64,000 bases of DNA from Streptomyces sp. SCUT-3 (GTDB taxonomy: Bacteria > Actinomycetota > Actinomycetes > Streptomycetales > Streptomycetaceae): NCBI RefSeq assembly GCF_014083985.1, contig NZ_CP046907.1:3882501-3946500 (forward strand). The letters are read 5' to 3'. Position numbers and translations under genes: made by a program. The stretch's first letter is position 1. The number at the start of each line of letters is the position of its first letter. Below, piece after piece: positions 52,116 through 61,575 of the stretch. A model generated the notes under the pieces. It worked only from the letters and a program-made list of their open reading frames with translations, made no database searches and was not told where the DNA came from.

Positions 52116-52436
52116 TCAGGCCGTGGTCTCCGTGCTCAGCCAGGCGAGGTACTCGTCGCTGCCGGCGGTGATCGGGGTGGCGATGATCTCGGGCGTGTCG
52201 TAGGTGTGGACGGCCTTGATGTGGGCCTCCAGTTCCGGGTAGCGCGCCGCGGTGGTCTTGTAGAGGACCCGCCACTCGGCGTCGTGCTCCACCTTCCCCT
52301 GCCAGCGGTAGACGCTGCGGACGGGGCCGTCGACCTGCGCGCAGGCGGCGAGCCGCTTCTCCACGGCGCCGGCGGCGAGCGCCTCGGCCCGCTCCGCGCT
52401 GTCGGCCGTGGTCAGGACGGCAAGGTGGTCGGACAC
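52116..52436 (-). CDS. cutA: CutA-like divalent-cation tolerance protein
   Basis: 106 residues: LAVLTTADSAERAEALAAGAVEKRLAACAQVDGPVRSVYRWQGKVEHDAEWRVLYKTT and YDTPEIIATPITAGSDEYLAWL are the CutA trimer family. The GTG 52436 start has GAAGGAGGGG upstream. Known as copper tolerance protein in E. coli, but its real role is unsettled. Downstream of the TetR gene on the same strand. Confidence 0.95.
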   Translation of the reverse strand: MSDHLAVLTTADSAERAEALAAGAVEKRLAACAQVDGPVRSVYRWQGKVEHDAEWRVLYKTTAARYPELEAHIKAVHTYDTPEIIATPITAGSDEYLAWLSTETTA

Positions 52437-52495
52437 GGTCGGCCCCTCCTTCGTCGGTCGACAGGACCGTACCGCGCCCCGTCCCCGGCCGGCGG

Positions 52496-53206
52496 TCAGC
52501 CGCCTGCGGCCTCGCGGACGAGTGCGGCGGCCCGCTCCGGGGACACGCCGACCACGACCAGGCAGGCCCGTGCGGTGGCGGCGGCCGCGCCGTCGGTGGG
52601 CAGCAGGCCGTCGTTGAGGGCCTGGAGCAGGGTGATGACGGACGACATCAGCAGGCGGGTGAGGACCGCGGGGGGAAGGTGGTCGGAGAACAGGTCCTGC
52701 CGCCGTCCCTGCTCCAGCAGGTCGGTGATGAATGTCAGGGACGGGTCCAGGGCCGTGACGAGGCCGCGGTCGCTCTGGGGGCCGGCGCACTCGTCGACCG
52801 TCATCAGCAGCCGCCACTGGTCGCCGACCGCGAAGGCCGCCAGCAGGGCCCGGGCCAGGGCCAGGTCGGGGGCCTCGTGCGGACGCCGGCTGCGTTCGAG
52901 GGCGGCGTGGGCCTCGGCGCCGGCCAGCCCGGAGAGGCCGTCGATCAGGGCGTCGCGGCTGGGGAAGTGCCCGTAGAGGGTGCGGCGCACCACGCCGGCG
53001 GCGCGGGCGATGTCGTCCATCGTCGCGGCCGGGTCGCGGATCAGCTCGGCCTGGGCGACGGCCAGGATCCGCTGCCGGTTCTGCAGGGCGCGGCTGCCTG
53101 CGGGGCGGGGCTCGGGCTGCCCCGCCCGGTCCTTCCGCTCCGGCCGGGCCTCCGGCTGCTCCGGCCGGAGACCCGGCCGTTCCGCCCGGACTTCCGGCTG
53201 CTGCAT
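52496..53206 (-). CDS. TetR-family transcriptional regulator
   Basis: 236 residues. N-terminal 45 residues are a charged low-complexity stretch (RAERPGLRPEQPEARPERK). The helix-turn-helix is at about residues 45-95: RILAVAQAELIRDPAATMDDIARAAGVVRRTLYGHFPSRDALI. The ligand domain is helical. ATG 53206 with GAGGAGAG seven bases upstream is preferred over an ATG 12 codons earlier. It faces an MMPL transporter gene across two near-identical dyads, so it probably represses that gene and itself. Confidence 0.92.
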   Translation of the reverse strand: MQQPEVRAERPGLRPEQPEARPERKDRAGQPEPRPAGSRALQNRQRILAVAQAELIRDPAATMDDIARAAGVVRRTLYGHFPSRDALIDGLSGLAGAEAHAALERSRRPHEAPDLALARALLAAFAVGDQWRLLMTVDECAGPQSDRGLVTALDPSLTFITDLLEQGRRQDLFSDHLPPAVLTRLLMSSVITLLQALNDGLLPTDGAAAATARACLVVVGVSPERAAALVREAAGG

Positions 53207-53244
53207 GCGGCTCTCCTCGTGCGCTTGTATCCCTTCAATCATAT

Positions 53245-53289
53245 TTGCACATCGCTGTGCAATTGATTAAGTTGCACAAGGGTGTGCAA
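53245..53289. promoter_or_regulatory. Paired TetR operators between regulator and MMPL gene
   Basis: TTGCACA-TCGC-TGTGCAA (53245-53262) and TTGCACA-AGGG-TGTGCAA (53272-53289) are perfect 7-bp dyads, 27 bp apart centre to centre, in the AT-rich divergent region. The same half-site four times makes a specific operator very likely. Confidence 0.85.
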
Positions 53290-53375
53290 CTGAGGCCCGG
53301 CGGTGTGCCGTCCTCCCCCGGCAGCCCTTCCCGCAGTCCTTTCCCGCAGTCCTCTCCCGAGGAGTCACAACCACG

Positions 53376-55643
53376 ATGGCCTCCCTGCTCTACAGGCTCG
53401 GCCGCGCCGCCTACCGCGGCCGCCGGCTCGTCCTCGCGATATGGGCCGTCCTCCTGGCGGCCCTGGTGGGCGCCGTGCTGGCCTTCGGCGGCACCATGGA
53501 CGACGAGTTCACGATCCCCGGATCCGAGTCCCAGAAGGCGCTCGACGAGATGGCGGAGACGTTCCCCGCCGCCGCCGGCACCAGCGCCCAGATCGTCTTC
53601 ACCGCCCCCGACGGCGAGAAGGTGACCGACCCGAAGTACGCCGCCGCGATCACCGCCGTGCTGAAGGAGGCCGAGGGCGCGCCCCAGGTCACCGCGGTCG
53701 TCTCGCCCTTCGACGCGAAGACGATCACGCGCGACCGGGGCACCGCGCTCGCCCAGGTCCAGTACGGCACCGACGTGCCCGGCCTGCACGAGGGCACCCT
53801 CGACGCCCTGGAGGAGACCCCGGCCGCCGCCGAGAAGGCCGGCCTGGAGACCCGCGTGGGCGGGCTCGCCTACGCCGAGAAGTCCGTGCCGGTCAGCGCC
53901 AAGGAGGGCATCGGCGTCCTCGTCGCGCTCGTCGTCCTGGGCGTCACCTTCGGCTCGCTGCTGGCCGCCGGCATGCCGCTGCTCACCGCCCTGGTCGGCG
54001 TCGGCGCGGGCATGGCCGGGCTGATGGCCCTCACCGATGTCGTCACCGTCTCCTCCAGCGCCCCCACCCTGGCCCTGATGCTCGGCCTGGCCGTCGGCAT
54101 CGACTACGCGCTGTTCATCCTGTCCCGGCACCGCTCCCAGCTGGCCCGGGGCATGGACCCCGAGGAGTCCACGGGCGTGGCCACCGGCACCGCGGGCAGC
54201 GCCGTGATCTTCGCCGGGCTGACCGTCGTCATCGCCCTGGCCGGCCTGACCGTGGTGCGGATCCCGTTCCTGACCGTGATGGGCCTGGCCGCCGCCGCCA
54301 CGGTCGCCGTCGCCGTCGTCGTCGCGATCACCCTGCTGCCCGCCCTGCTCGGCTTCGCCGGCAACCGCCTCGCCCCCAAGCCGGGCTCGCGCGCCGACCG
54401 CCGCGAGCAGGCCGCGGCCGCAGCCCACGCCGACGACGCCCCCGCGGGCAATTTCGGCGAGCGCTGGGCGCAGCTGGTCACCGCCAAGCCGCTGCTGACC
54501 GTCCTGGCCGTGGTCGCCGCCCTGGTCGCCGTGGCCGTCCCCGCCCGCGACCTGCAGCTCGCCCTGCCGGACAACGGCTCCGCCGCGGCCGGCAGCAACG
54601 AGCGCGAGACCTACGACCTGGTCTCCGAGAAGTTCGGCCCCGGCTTCAACGGCCCGCTGGTGCTCTTCGCCGACATCTCCGCCGTCCCCGCCGGCAAGGA
54701 CGGGCAGGGCGTGCAGAAGGCCCTGCAGGCCATCGTGGCGGACCTCGACAAGACGGACGGCGTGGTCGGCGCGGCGCCGCAGCAGGTCGACCCGGAGAAG
54801 GGGAAGGCCGTCGTCACGGTCGTCCCCGAGACCGGGCCGAGCGACGAGCGCACCAAGGACCTCGTCCACGAGATCCGCGACCGCGCCGGGCAGTGGGAGG
54901 ACGAGACCAAGGTGACGTTCGCCGTCACCGGCGCCACCGCCGTCGCCATCGACGTCTCCGAGCGCCTCGACGAGTCGCTGCTGCCGTTCCTGCTCGTGGT
55001 GGTCGGCCTCTCCCTGGTCCTGCTGCTCCTGGTCTTCCGCTCCCTGGTGGTGCCGGTCAAGGCGACGCTCGGCTTCCTCCTCAGCGTCGCGGCGAGCTTC
55101 GGCGCCGTGGTCGCGGTCTTCCAGTGGGGCTGGCTCGCCGACGCCCTCGGCGTCACCGCCACCGGCCCGGTCATCAGCTTCCTGCCGATCATCCTGATCG
55201 GCGTGCTCTTCGGCCTGGCCATGGACTACGAGGTCTTCCTCGTCTCCCGGATGCGGGAGGCGTACATGCACGACCGGCACCCGCTGCGCGCCGTCCACAC
55301 CGGCGCCCGCTACGCCTCGCGCGTGGTCACCGCCGCGGCGCTGATCATGTTCGCGGTCTTCGCCAGCTTCGTCCTCGCCGACGACGCCATCATCAAGTCG
55401 ATGGCCTTCGGGCTCGCCCTCGGCGTGCTGGTGGACGCCTTCGTGGTGCGGATGACCCTCGTGCCGGCGGTGCTCGCCCTGGTCGGGAAGGCCGCGTGGT
55501 GGCTGCCCCGGTGGCTGGACCGGCTGCTGCCCGACCTCGACATCGAGGGCGAGAAGCTGACCCGCACCGCTGCCGCCGAGCACACCGCCGAACCGCAGGG
55601 CGACCGGACCGCCGCCGGGGCGGACCTCGCGAAGAAGGGCTGA
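53376..55643 (+). CDS. MMPL-family RND-type transporter
   Basis: 755 residues, 11-12 membrane segments with two large extracytoplasmic loops. MMPL/RND signatures: GLAVGIDYALFILSRHR in the first half and GLAMDYEVFLVSRMREAY in the second, each with the Asp-Tyr pair used for proton coupling. GAGGAG lies upstream of ATG 53376. Likely exports a lipid or hydrophobic compound, under control of the divergent TetR regulator. Ends before a strong terminator. Confidence 0.95.
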   Translation: MASLLYRLGRAAYRGRRLVLAIWAVLLAALVGAVLAFGGTMDDEFTIPGSESQKALDEMAETFPAAAGTSAQIVFTAPDGEKVTDPKYAAAITAVLKEAEGAPQVTAVVSPFDAKTITRDRGTALAQVQYGTDVPGLHEGTLDALEETPAAAEKAGLETRVGGLAYAEKSVPVSAKEGIGVLVALVVLGVTFGSLLAAGMPLLTALVGVGAGMAGLMALTDVVTVSSSAPTLALMLGLAVGIDYALFILSRHRSQLARGMDPEESTGVATGTAGSAVIFAGLTVVIALAGLTVVRIPFLTVMGLAAAATVAVAVVVAITLLPALLGFAGNRLAPKPGSRADRREQAAAAAHADDAPAGNFGERWAQLVTAKPLLTVLAVVAALVAVAVPARDLQLALPDNGSAAAGSNERETYDLVSEKFGPGFNGPLVLFADISAVPAGKDGQGVQKALQAIVADLDKTDGVVGAAPQQVDPEKGKAVVTVVPETGPSDERTKDLVHEIRDRAGQWEDETKVTFAVTGATAVAIDVSERLDESLLPFLLVVVGLSLVLLLLVFRSLVVPVKATLGFLLSVAASFGAVVAVFQWGWLADALGVTATGPVISFLPIILIGVLFGLAMDYEVFLVSRMREAYMHDRHPLRAVHTGARYASRVVTAAALIMFAVFASFVLADDAIIKSMAFGLALGVLVDAFVVRMTLVPAVLALVGKAAWWLPRWLDRLLPDLDIEGEKLTRTAAAEHTAEPQGDRTAAGADLAKKG

Positions 55644-55776
55644 CGGCCCGAAGCCGCCACGCTCCCGGGCGCGCCCTCCCGGCGCCCCCGGCACGCTCTC
55701 CCGGCACGCCCGCCGGACGCCCCGTCCGCCGGACGCCCGGCCCGGGTGCGGCCCCCGGACCCCGGGCCGCACCCCC

Positions 55777-55810
55777 GATCCCCCGGACCTGTGCCAAGGT
55801 CCGGGGGATC
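55777..55810. terminator. Terminator after the MMPL gene
   Basis: Perfect 14-bp stem (55777-55790 with 55797-55810) and 6-base loop GTGCCA. Confidence 0.88.
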
Positions 55811-55850
55811 CCCCGTTCCGAAGGAAGGGGCCCGGGCGCCCTGCACCCCT

Positions 55851-55856
55851 TACTCT
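55851..55856 (+). promoter_or_regulatory. Candidate -10 hexamer TACTCT, leaderless MFS gene
   Basis: TACTCT ends 6 bases before GTG 55863; no Shine-Dalgarno sequence at the right distance. Confidence 0.4.
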
Positions 55857-55862
55857 GAGCGG

Positions 55863-57347
55863 GTGACCGTCCCCGACCGAACCACCGGCACCGGCTCCGA
55901 GCCCCACCCCGACACCGGCCCGGACAGCGGCCCCGCCGGCCCCGCCACCGGCCCCGGCCCCCTGCCCGACGGCGAGGGGGCCTTCGGCCGCACCTACCGT
56001 GCCCTGACCCTGGGCATCGTCTCCTGCGTGCTGCTGGTGGCCTTCGAGGCGACCGCGGTGAACACCGCGATGCCGGCCGCCGCCCGGGACCTGGACGGCC
56101 TCGCCCTCTACGCCTACGCCTTCTCCGGCTTCTTCACGACCTCGCTGTTCTCCATGATCGTCAGCGGCCGGTGGTGCGACCGGCGCGGCCCCCTCGCGCC
56201 CCTCTTCGCGGGCATAGGCCTCTTCGCCGGGGGACTGGTCGTCTCCGGCACGGCCCCGGACATGTGGCTGTTCGTCCTGGGGCGCGCCGTGCAGGGCCTC
56301 GGCGGCGGCCTGCTGATCGTGGCGCTGTACGTCGTCGTCGGCCGGGCCTATCCGGAGAGGCTGCGCCCCGCCGTCATGGCGTCCTTCTCCGCGGCGTGGG
56401 TCGTGCCGTCCATCGTCGGCCCCCTGGTCTCCGGGACCGTCACCGAGCAGCTGGGCTGGCGGTGGGTCTTCCTCGCCGTCCCCGTGCTGGTCGCCCTGCC
56501 CGTCGCCGTCATGCTGCCCGCCCTGCGGCGGATCGCGGGCCGGGACGTCGACGGGCCCGCGCCCGGAACCGGCCCCGAGCCGGACGGCGACCGGCGGGAC
56601 GGCCGCCGCCGGATCCGGCTCGGTGCGGCCGCCGCGCTCGGCGCGGCGCTGCTCCAGTACGCGGGGCAGGACCTGCGCTGGTCCGCCCTGCTGCCCGCGG
56701 CCGCCGGCGCCGCGCTGCTCGTCCCCTCGATCCTGCGGCTGCTCCCGGCCGGGACCTTCCGGGCCGCCCGCGGCCTGCCGTCCGTGATCCTGCTGCGCGG
56801 CCTCGCCGCGGGCGCCTTCTTCTCGGCGGAGAGCTTCGTGCCGCTGATGCTGGTCACCCAGCGGGGCCTGACCGTCACCCAGGCCGGGCTGTCCCTGGCC
56901 ACGGGCGGGGTGAGCTGGGCGCTCGGCTCGTACCTGCAGAGCCGGCCGGCCCTGCAGCAGCACCGCCACCGGCTCGTCCGGGCCGGCATGGTGCTGGTCG
57001 CCGTGTCGATCGCCGGGGCCGCGGCGGTCCTGATCCCCGGCGCGCCCGTCTGGATCCCCGCACTGGCCTGGTGCGTCGGCGGGTTCGGCATGGGGATGAC
57101 CATCAGCAGCGTGGGCGTCCTGCTCCTCCAGCTCTCCCCGCCGGCCGAGGCGGGCAGCAACTCCGCCTCCCTGCAGGTCTCCGACGCCCTCGGCAACGTC
57201 GGCCTCGTCGCCGCCTGCGGGGTCGTCTTCGCCGCGCTCGGCGCCGACCGCTCCCCGGTGGCCTTCGCCGCCGTCCTGCTGCCCATGGCCTTCGTCGCCC
57301 TCCTCGCCGCGGCCGTCGCCGGCCGCCTGCGCCCCCGGCGGGGGTGA
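55863..57347 (+). CDS. MFS transporter, 14-TM-like drug exporter family
   Basis: 494 residues. After a proline- and glycine-rich cytosolic N-terminus of about 45 residues, membrane segments begin (ALTLGIVSCVLLVAFEATAVNTAMPAAARDL), with the DHA2-type motif LGRAVQGLGGGLLIVALYVVVGRAYPERLRP. The GTG 55863 start fits a leaderless transcript. Substrate unknown. It lies just after the MMPL gene but behind its terminator, so they are probably independent. Confidence 0.88.
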   Translation: MTVPDRTTGTGSEPHPDTGPDSGPAGPATGPGPLPDGEGAFGRTYRALTLGIVSCVLLVAFEATAVNTAMPAAARDLDGLALYAYAFSGFFTTSLFSMIVSGRWCDRRGPLAPLFAGIGLFAGGLVVSGTAPDMWLFVLGRAVQGLGGGLLIVALYVVVGRAYPERLRPAVMASFSAAWVVPSIVGPLVSGTVTEQLGWRWVFLAVPVLVALPVAVMLPALRRIAGRDVDGPAPGTGPEPDGDRRDGRRRIRLGAAAALGAALLQYAGQDLRWSALLPAAAGAALLVPSILRLLPAGTFRAARGLPSVILLRGLAAGAFFSAESFVPLMLVTQRGLTVTQAGLSLATGGVSWALGSYLQSRPALQQHRHRLVRAGMVLVAVSIAGAAAVLIPGAPVWIPALAWCVGGFGMGMTISSVGVLLLQLSPPAEAGSNSASLQVSDALGNVGLVAACGVVFAALGADRSPVAFAAVLLPMAFVALLAAAVAGRLRPRRG

Positions 57348-57461
57348 GCCCGCGCCCGGGCCGGCCGGGCCCGTCCCGCCCCTCCCGCCCCTCCCGCCGC
57401 GGCGGGAGCCGAAGGGGCTGCGGGCTGCGTTGCCCGGGGCCGGCCGGGGAAGGGGCAGGGA

Positions 57462-58679
57462 ATGCCCGCCGTACCCGAACCCGTGGTGCAGATCGTCAGG
57501 AGGAGCAGGGAGCCCGTCGTCGTGCAGACGGTGCGCTCCACGGTGGCCGCGGTCCTGGCCTATGCGACGGCCCTGTGGCTGACCGACATCAAGGCCCCGC
57601 TGACCGCCCCGCTGACCGCGCTGCTCGTCGTCCAGGTCACCCTCTACGCCACCCTCACCACCGGCATCCGCCGGGTCAACAGCGTGGTGGTGGGGGTGGT
57701 GATCGCGGTCGGTTTCAGCTCCATGGTCGGCCTGAGCTGGTGGAGCCTGGGGCTGATCATCCTCGCCTCGCTGGTCGTCGGGCACTTCGTGCGGGTCGGC
57801 GAGTTCGTCCCCGAGGTGGCGATCAGCGCCATGCTGGTGCTGGGCGTGAGCAGCGCGCAGGCGACCGCGCTGGAACGGGTGGAGGAGACCCTGATCGGCG
57901 CCGCCGTCGGCCTGCTGCTGAACGGCCTGTTCGCCCCTCCGGTGTGGGTGCAGTCCGCCGGGGAGGCCATCGAGGACCTCGCCTCCCGGCTGGCCGGGCT
58001 GCTGCGCCGGCTCGGTGACGAGCTCGCGGCCGAGACCTCCGTCGAGCGGTCCGCGGAGCGGCTGCACGAGGCCCGGAGGCTGGACAACGAGATCACCCGG
58101 GTGGACGCGGAGCTCTCCCAGGCCGAGGAGAGCCTGCGGTTCAACCCGCGGGTCCGTGAGGGCCTGCTCACCCGGGTCGTGCTGCGCACCGGACTGGACA
58201 CCCTGGAGATCTGCGCGGTCCTGACGCGCACCGTCTCCCGCGCACTGACCGACCTGGCCAAGGAGCGCACCGACGAGCCGATGTTCGCCGAGCCGGTGTG
58301 CTCGGCGGTCAAGGAGCTGTTCGGGCACGTCGCCGGCGCGGTGCACAGTTTCGGCCAACTCGTCACCACCTCGGCGTCGGCCAACGCCGAGGAGGCGGAG
58401 ACCCGGCTGTCCGCCGAGCTCGCCGCGAGCCGGGCCGCCCGCGACCGCGTCGCCGACCTGCTGCTCGTCCAGGTCCAGGACCACCCGCGCCAGTGGCAGC
58501 TGCACGGCGCGCTGCTGGCCGACGTCGACCGGCTGCTGGACGAGCTCGACGTGGAGAAGCGGTCCCTGCGGCTGGCCGAGGAGCTCGACCGCTACTCGCG
58601 CGAGCAGGGGCCCTCGGGCCCGGTGGCCCGCCGCCTGGGCAGGCTCCTGCGGCGCCGCCGCACCAGGCGCCGCAGCTGA
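57462..58679 (+). CDS. FUSC/aromatic-acid-exporter-like membrane protein
   Basis: 405 residues. Four to six membrane helices fill residues 20-170 (VRSTVAAVLAYATALWLTDIKAPLTAPLTALLVVQVTLYATL), followed by a long helical cytosolic part with heptad-like pattern (RRLDNEITRVDAELSQAEESLRF) and a basic end. This is the ArAE/FUSC layout of efflux proteins. GGCAGGGA precedes ATG 57462. Substrate unknown. Confidence 0.85.
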   Translation: MPAVPEPVVQIVRRSREPVVVQTVRSTVAAVLAYATALWLTDIKAPLTAPLTALLVVQVTLYATLTTGIRRVNSVVVGVVIAVGFSSMVGLSWWSLGLIILASLVVGHFVRVGEFVPEVAISAMLVLGVSSAQATALERVEETLIGAAVGLLLNGLFAPPVWVQSAGEAIEDLASRLAGLLRRLGDELAAETSVERSAERLHEARRLDNEITRVDAELSQAEESLRFNPRVREGLLTRVVLRTGLDTLEICAVLTRTVSRALTDLAKERTDEPMFAEPVCSAVKELFGHVAGAVHSFGQLVTTSASANAEEAETRLSAELAASRAARDRVADLLLVQVQDHPRQWQLHGALLADVDRLLDELDVEKRSLRLAEELDRYSREQGPSGPVARRLGRLLRRRRTRRRS

Positions 58680-58699
58680 CCGGGCCGCCCGACGCCGGG

Positions 58700-58770
58700 C
58701 CCGGAGAACCGCCCCGGCCCCGACCCGGAGAGCCGCCCCGACCCCGGGCCCGGAGAGCCGCTCCGGACCA
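58700..58770 (+). repeat. About 24-bp tandem repeat upstream of the CBS gene
   Basis: Three imperfect units starting CCCGGAGA at about 58700, 58724 and 58749 in noncoding DNA between the FUSC-like and CBS genes. Confidence 0.65.
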
Positions 58771-58925
58771 CCCGGTCGGCCGACCGCCGAGAGGCGGTAC
58801 GCGGCAGTACGTGGTCGCATGGGGTGCAGGCATCCGGGGGGGCCGCGGGCCGCGACCGAAGCCGCCCCGGCCCCCTCGGACAGTGCCACCGCACGGACGC
58901 CGACAGGCGGAAGGGAAATGCCACC

Positions 58926-59366
58926 ATGGCCAAGGGACAGAAGATGAAGGCCCGCGAGATCATGCACAAGGGCACCCAGTGCGTCGCCGAGGACCAGACC
59001 CTGATGGACGCGGCGAGGATGATGCGGGACCTGGGAGTGGGCTGCGTCCCCATCTGCGGTACGGACGACAGGCTCAAGGGCATGATCACCGACCGTGACA
59101 TCGTGGTCAAGTGCGTCGCCGAGGGCCGGTCCGCGCAGGACATCAAGGCCCGCGAGTTCGGCGGGGAGCTGTACTGGATCGACGCCGACGCGGACATCTC
59201 CGAGGCGCTGGAGACCATGGAGCAGCACCAGATCAAGCGCCTGCCGGTGATCGACACCAAGAACAACCACCGGCTGATCGGCATGATCAGCGAGGCCGAC
59301 CTCGCCCGCAACCTCAGCGACGAGAAGCTCGCCGAGTTCGTGGAGCACGTCTACGCCACTGCCTGA
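58926..59366 (+). CDS. CBS-domain pair protein
   Basis: 146 residues made of two CBS domains: MKAREIMHKGTQCVAEDQTLMDAARMMRDLGVGCVPICGTDDRLKGMITDRDIV and FGGELYWIDADADISEALETMEQHQIKRLPVIDTKNNHRLIGMISEADLA. AAGGGA precedes ATG 58926. Such proteins bind adenine nucleotides and are often induced by stress or hypoxia in actinobacteria; no partner is encoded here. Confidence 0.93.
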   Translation: MAKGQKMKAREIMHKGTQCVAEDQTLMDAARMMRDLGVGCVPICGTDDRLKGMITDRDIVVKCVAEGRSAQDIKAREFGGELYWIDADADISEALETMEQHQIKRLPVIDTKNNHRLIGMISEADLARNLSDEKLAEFVEHVYATA

Positions 59367-59556
59367 CGCAGGGGCGCCGCCCCGCGGTGCGGGAGCCGGC
59401 GGCCGGGAGGCCCGTCGTCCGGGACGGGCCTTTCGGCCGCGCCGCTGTGAGACGGGTCGCACCCTCGGGGGACGGCGGCCGGTCCCAGCGGGTGGGGGCC
59501 CGGGTCCCGGGTAGTCTGGCGCGGCCGTCCGATCGTCGAGCACCCCGTCGGAGACC

Positions 59557-61353
59557 GTGACTACCACCGCCTCGCACACCGCATCGCACCACCTGTCCCC
59601 GGCCTTCCCCGGCCGCGCCCCCTGGGGCACGGCGAACAGGCTGCGCGCCTGGCAGCAGGCCGCCATGGACGAGTACGTCGCCAAGCAGCCGCGGGACTTC
59701 CTCGCGGTGGCGACGCCGGGAGCCGGCAAGACGACCTTCGCGCTCACCCTCGCCTCGTGGCTGCTGCACCACCACGTCGTCCAGCAGGTCACCGTGGTCG
59801 CGCCGACCGAGCACCTGAAGAAGCAGTGGGCCGAGGCCGCCGGCCGGATAGGCATCAAGCTGGACCCGGAGTACTCGGCGGGGCCGCTGTCGAAGGAGTA
59901 CCACGGCGTCGCCGTCACCTACGCGGGCGTCGGCGTGCGGCCGATCCTGCACCGCAACCGCTGCGAGCAGCGCAAGACGCTGGTGATCCTCGACGAGATC
60001 CACCACGCCGGCGACTCCAAGTCGTGGGGCGAGGCGTGCTTCGAGGCGTTCGAGCCGGCCACCCGCCGCCTCGCCCTGACCGGAACCCCGTTCCGCTCGG
60101 ACACCAACCCCATTCCGTTCGTGGCCTACGGCGAGGACTCCGAGGGGGTGCGCCGCAGCGTCGCCGACTACACCTACGGCTACGCCGACGCCCTGGCCGA
60201 CCACGTCGTCCGGCCGGTCATCTTCCTGTCCTACAGCGGCAACATGCGCTGGCGCACCAAGGCCGGCGACGAGATCGAGGCCCGCCTGGGCGAGCCGATG
60301 ACCAAGGACGCGATCTCCCAGGCGTGGCGCACCGCCCTCGACCCGGCCGGCGACTGGATGAAGAACGTCCTGCGGGCCGCCGACACCCGCCTGACCGAGG
60401 TGCGCAAGGCCATCCCCGACGCCGGCGCCCTGGTCATCGCCACCGACCACCGGTCGGCCAAGGCGTACGCGAAGTCCCTGCGCACCATCACGGGGAAGAG
60501 CCCGACCGTGGTGCTCTCCGACGACGCGGGCGCCTCGAAGAAGATCGAGGAGTTCAGCGCCGGCGACGACCGCTGGATGGTCGCGGTCCGCATGGTCTCC
60601 GAGGGCGTCGACGTGCCCCGCCTGGCCGTCGGCGTCTACGCCACCTCCATCTCCACCCCGCTGTTCTTCGCCCAGGCGGTCGGCCGCTTCGTGCGGTCGC
60701 GCCGCCGCGGCGAGACCGCCTCCGTCTTCCTGCCCTCGGTGCCCACCCTGCTCGGCTTCGCCAACGAGATGGAGCTCCAGCGCGACCACGTGCTGGACCG
60801 GCCGCGGAAGGGCGACGACGACAACCCCTACGCCGAGGAGGAGGACCTCCTCAAGGAGGCCGAGAAGCAGCAGGACGAGGACACCGGGGAGCAGGACATG
60901 CTGCCCTTCGAGGCCCTGGAGTCCGACGCCGTCTTCGACCGGGTGCTCTACGACGGCGCCGAGTTCGGCATGCAGGCCCACCCCGGCAGCGAGGAGGAGC
61001 AGGACTACCTCGGCATCCCCGGACTGCTGGAGCCGGACCAGGTGCAGCTGCTGCTGCAGAAGCGCCAGGCGCGGCAGATCGCGCACAGCCGCAGGAAGCC
61101 GGACGACGAGGCGGACCTGCTGGAGCTGCCCGCCGACCGGCGGCCGATCGTCACCCACAAGCAGCTGCTGGAACTGCGCAAGCAGCTCAACACCCTGGTG
61201 TCGGCCTACCACCACCAGAGCGGCAAACCGCACGGCGTGATCCACAACGAACTGCGCCGGCTGTGCGGCGGCCCGCCCAGCGCGGAGGCCACCGCCGGAC
61301 AGATCAAGGAGAGGATCAAAAAAGTACAGGAGTGGGCGACTCGGATGCGCTGA
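59557..61353 (+). CDS. DEAD/DEAH-box superfamily 2 helicase
   Basis: 598 residues. Walker A ATPGAGKTTFALTLASWLL at about 52-70, Walker B DEIHH at 146-150 (DExH form), LTGTPFRSD (motif III), and motif VI QAVGRFVRSRRRGE. The C-terminal third is acidic and rich in glutamine and charged residues, probably for protein contacts. GTG 59557. Similar single-gene helicases occur throughout Streptomyces; a specific substrate (DNA repair or RNA) is not known. No nuclease or methylase gene lies alongside, so I do not treat it as a defence system. Confidence 0.9.
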   Translation: MTTTASHTASHHLSPAFPGRAPWGTANRLRAWQQAAMDEYVAKQPRDFLAVATPGAGKTTFALTLASWLLHHHVVQQVTVVAPTEHLKKQWAEAAGRIGIKLDPEYSAGPLSKEYHGVAVTYAGVGVRPILHRNRCEQRKTLVILDEIHHAGDSKSWGEACFEAFEPATRRLALTGTPFRSDTNPIPFVAYGEDSEGVRRSVADYTYGYADALADHVVRPVIFLSYSGNMRWRTKAGDEIEARLGEPMTKDAISQAWRTALDPAGDWMKNVLRAADTRLTEVRKAIPDAGALVIATDHRSAKAYAKSLRTITGKSPTVVLSDDAGASKKIEEFSAGDDRWMVAVRMVSEGVDVPRLAVGVYATSISTPLFFAQAVGRFVRSRRRGETASVFLPSVPTLLGFANEMELQRDHVLDRPRKGDDDNPYAEEEDLLKEAEKQQDEDTGEQDMLPFEALESDAVFDRVLYDGAEFGMQAHPGSEEEQDYLGIPGLLEPDQVQLLLQKRQARQIAHSRRKPDDEADLLELPADRRPIVTHKQLLELRKQLNTLVSAYHHQSGKPHGVIHNELRRLCGGPPSAEATAGQIKERIKKVQEWATRMR

Positions 61354-61575
61354 GCCGGGTTCGGGGCCCGAGGTGATCCGGATTCTGGACCAGGTCTTCC
61401 GCTGAGCGGTGCGGATGGCTACCGTGCCCTTCACCCGCGCACCGTGGCAGCGCCGCCGCGGGGTGCAACCGGTGCCATGGGTGCCATGCGACCGGTGGCC
61501 CTTCCGCGCGCCCTGCCGAGTTGCCGGCGTCGGTGCACGTACGGCCGCCACTCACTGAGGAAGAGGGGGCCAGAG

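Noticed and set aside
53235-59918. Huge minus-strand open frame of more than 2200 codons
   Set aside because: It spans several well-supported plus-strand genes (MMPL, MFS, FUSC, CBS) and their intergenic gaps, and reads as low-complexity Gly/Asp/Arg/Ala sequence.
59557-61353. Helicase as part of an antiphage defence island
   Set aside because: Neighbours are a CBS protein and an IclR regulator; no nuclease, methylase or toxin gene is adjacent.
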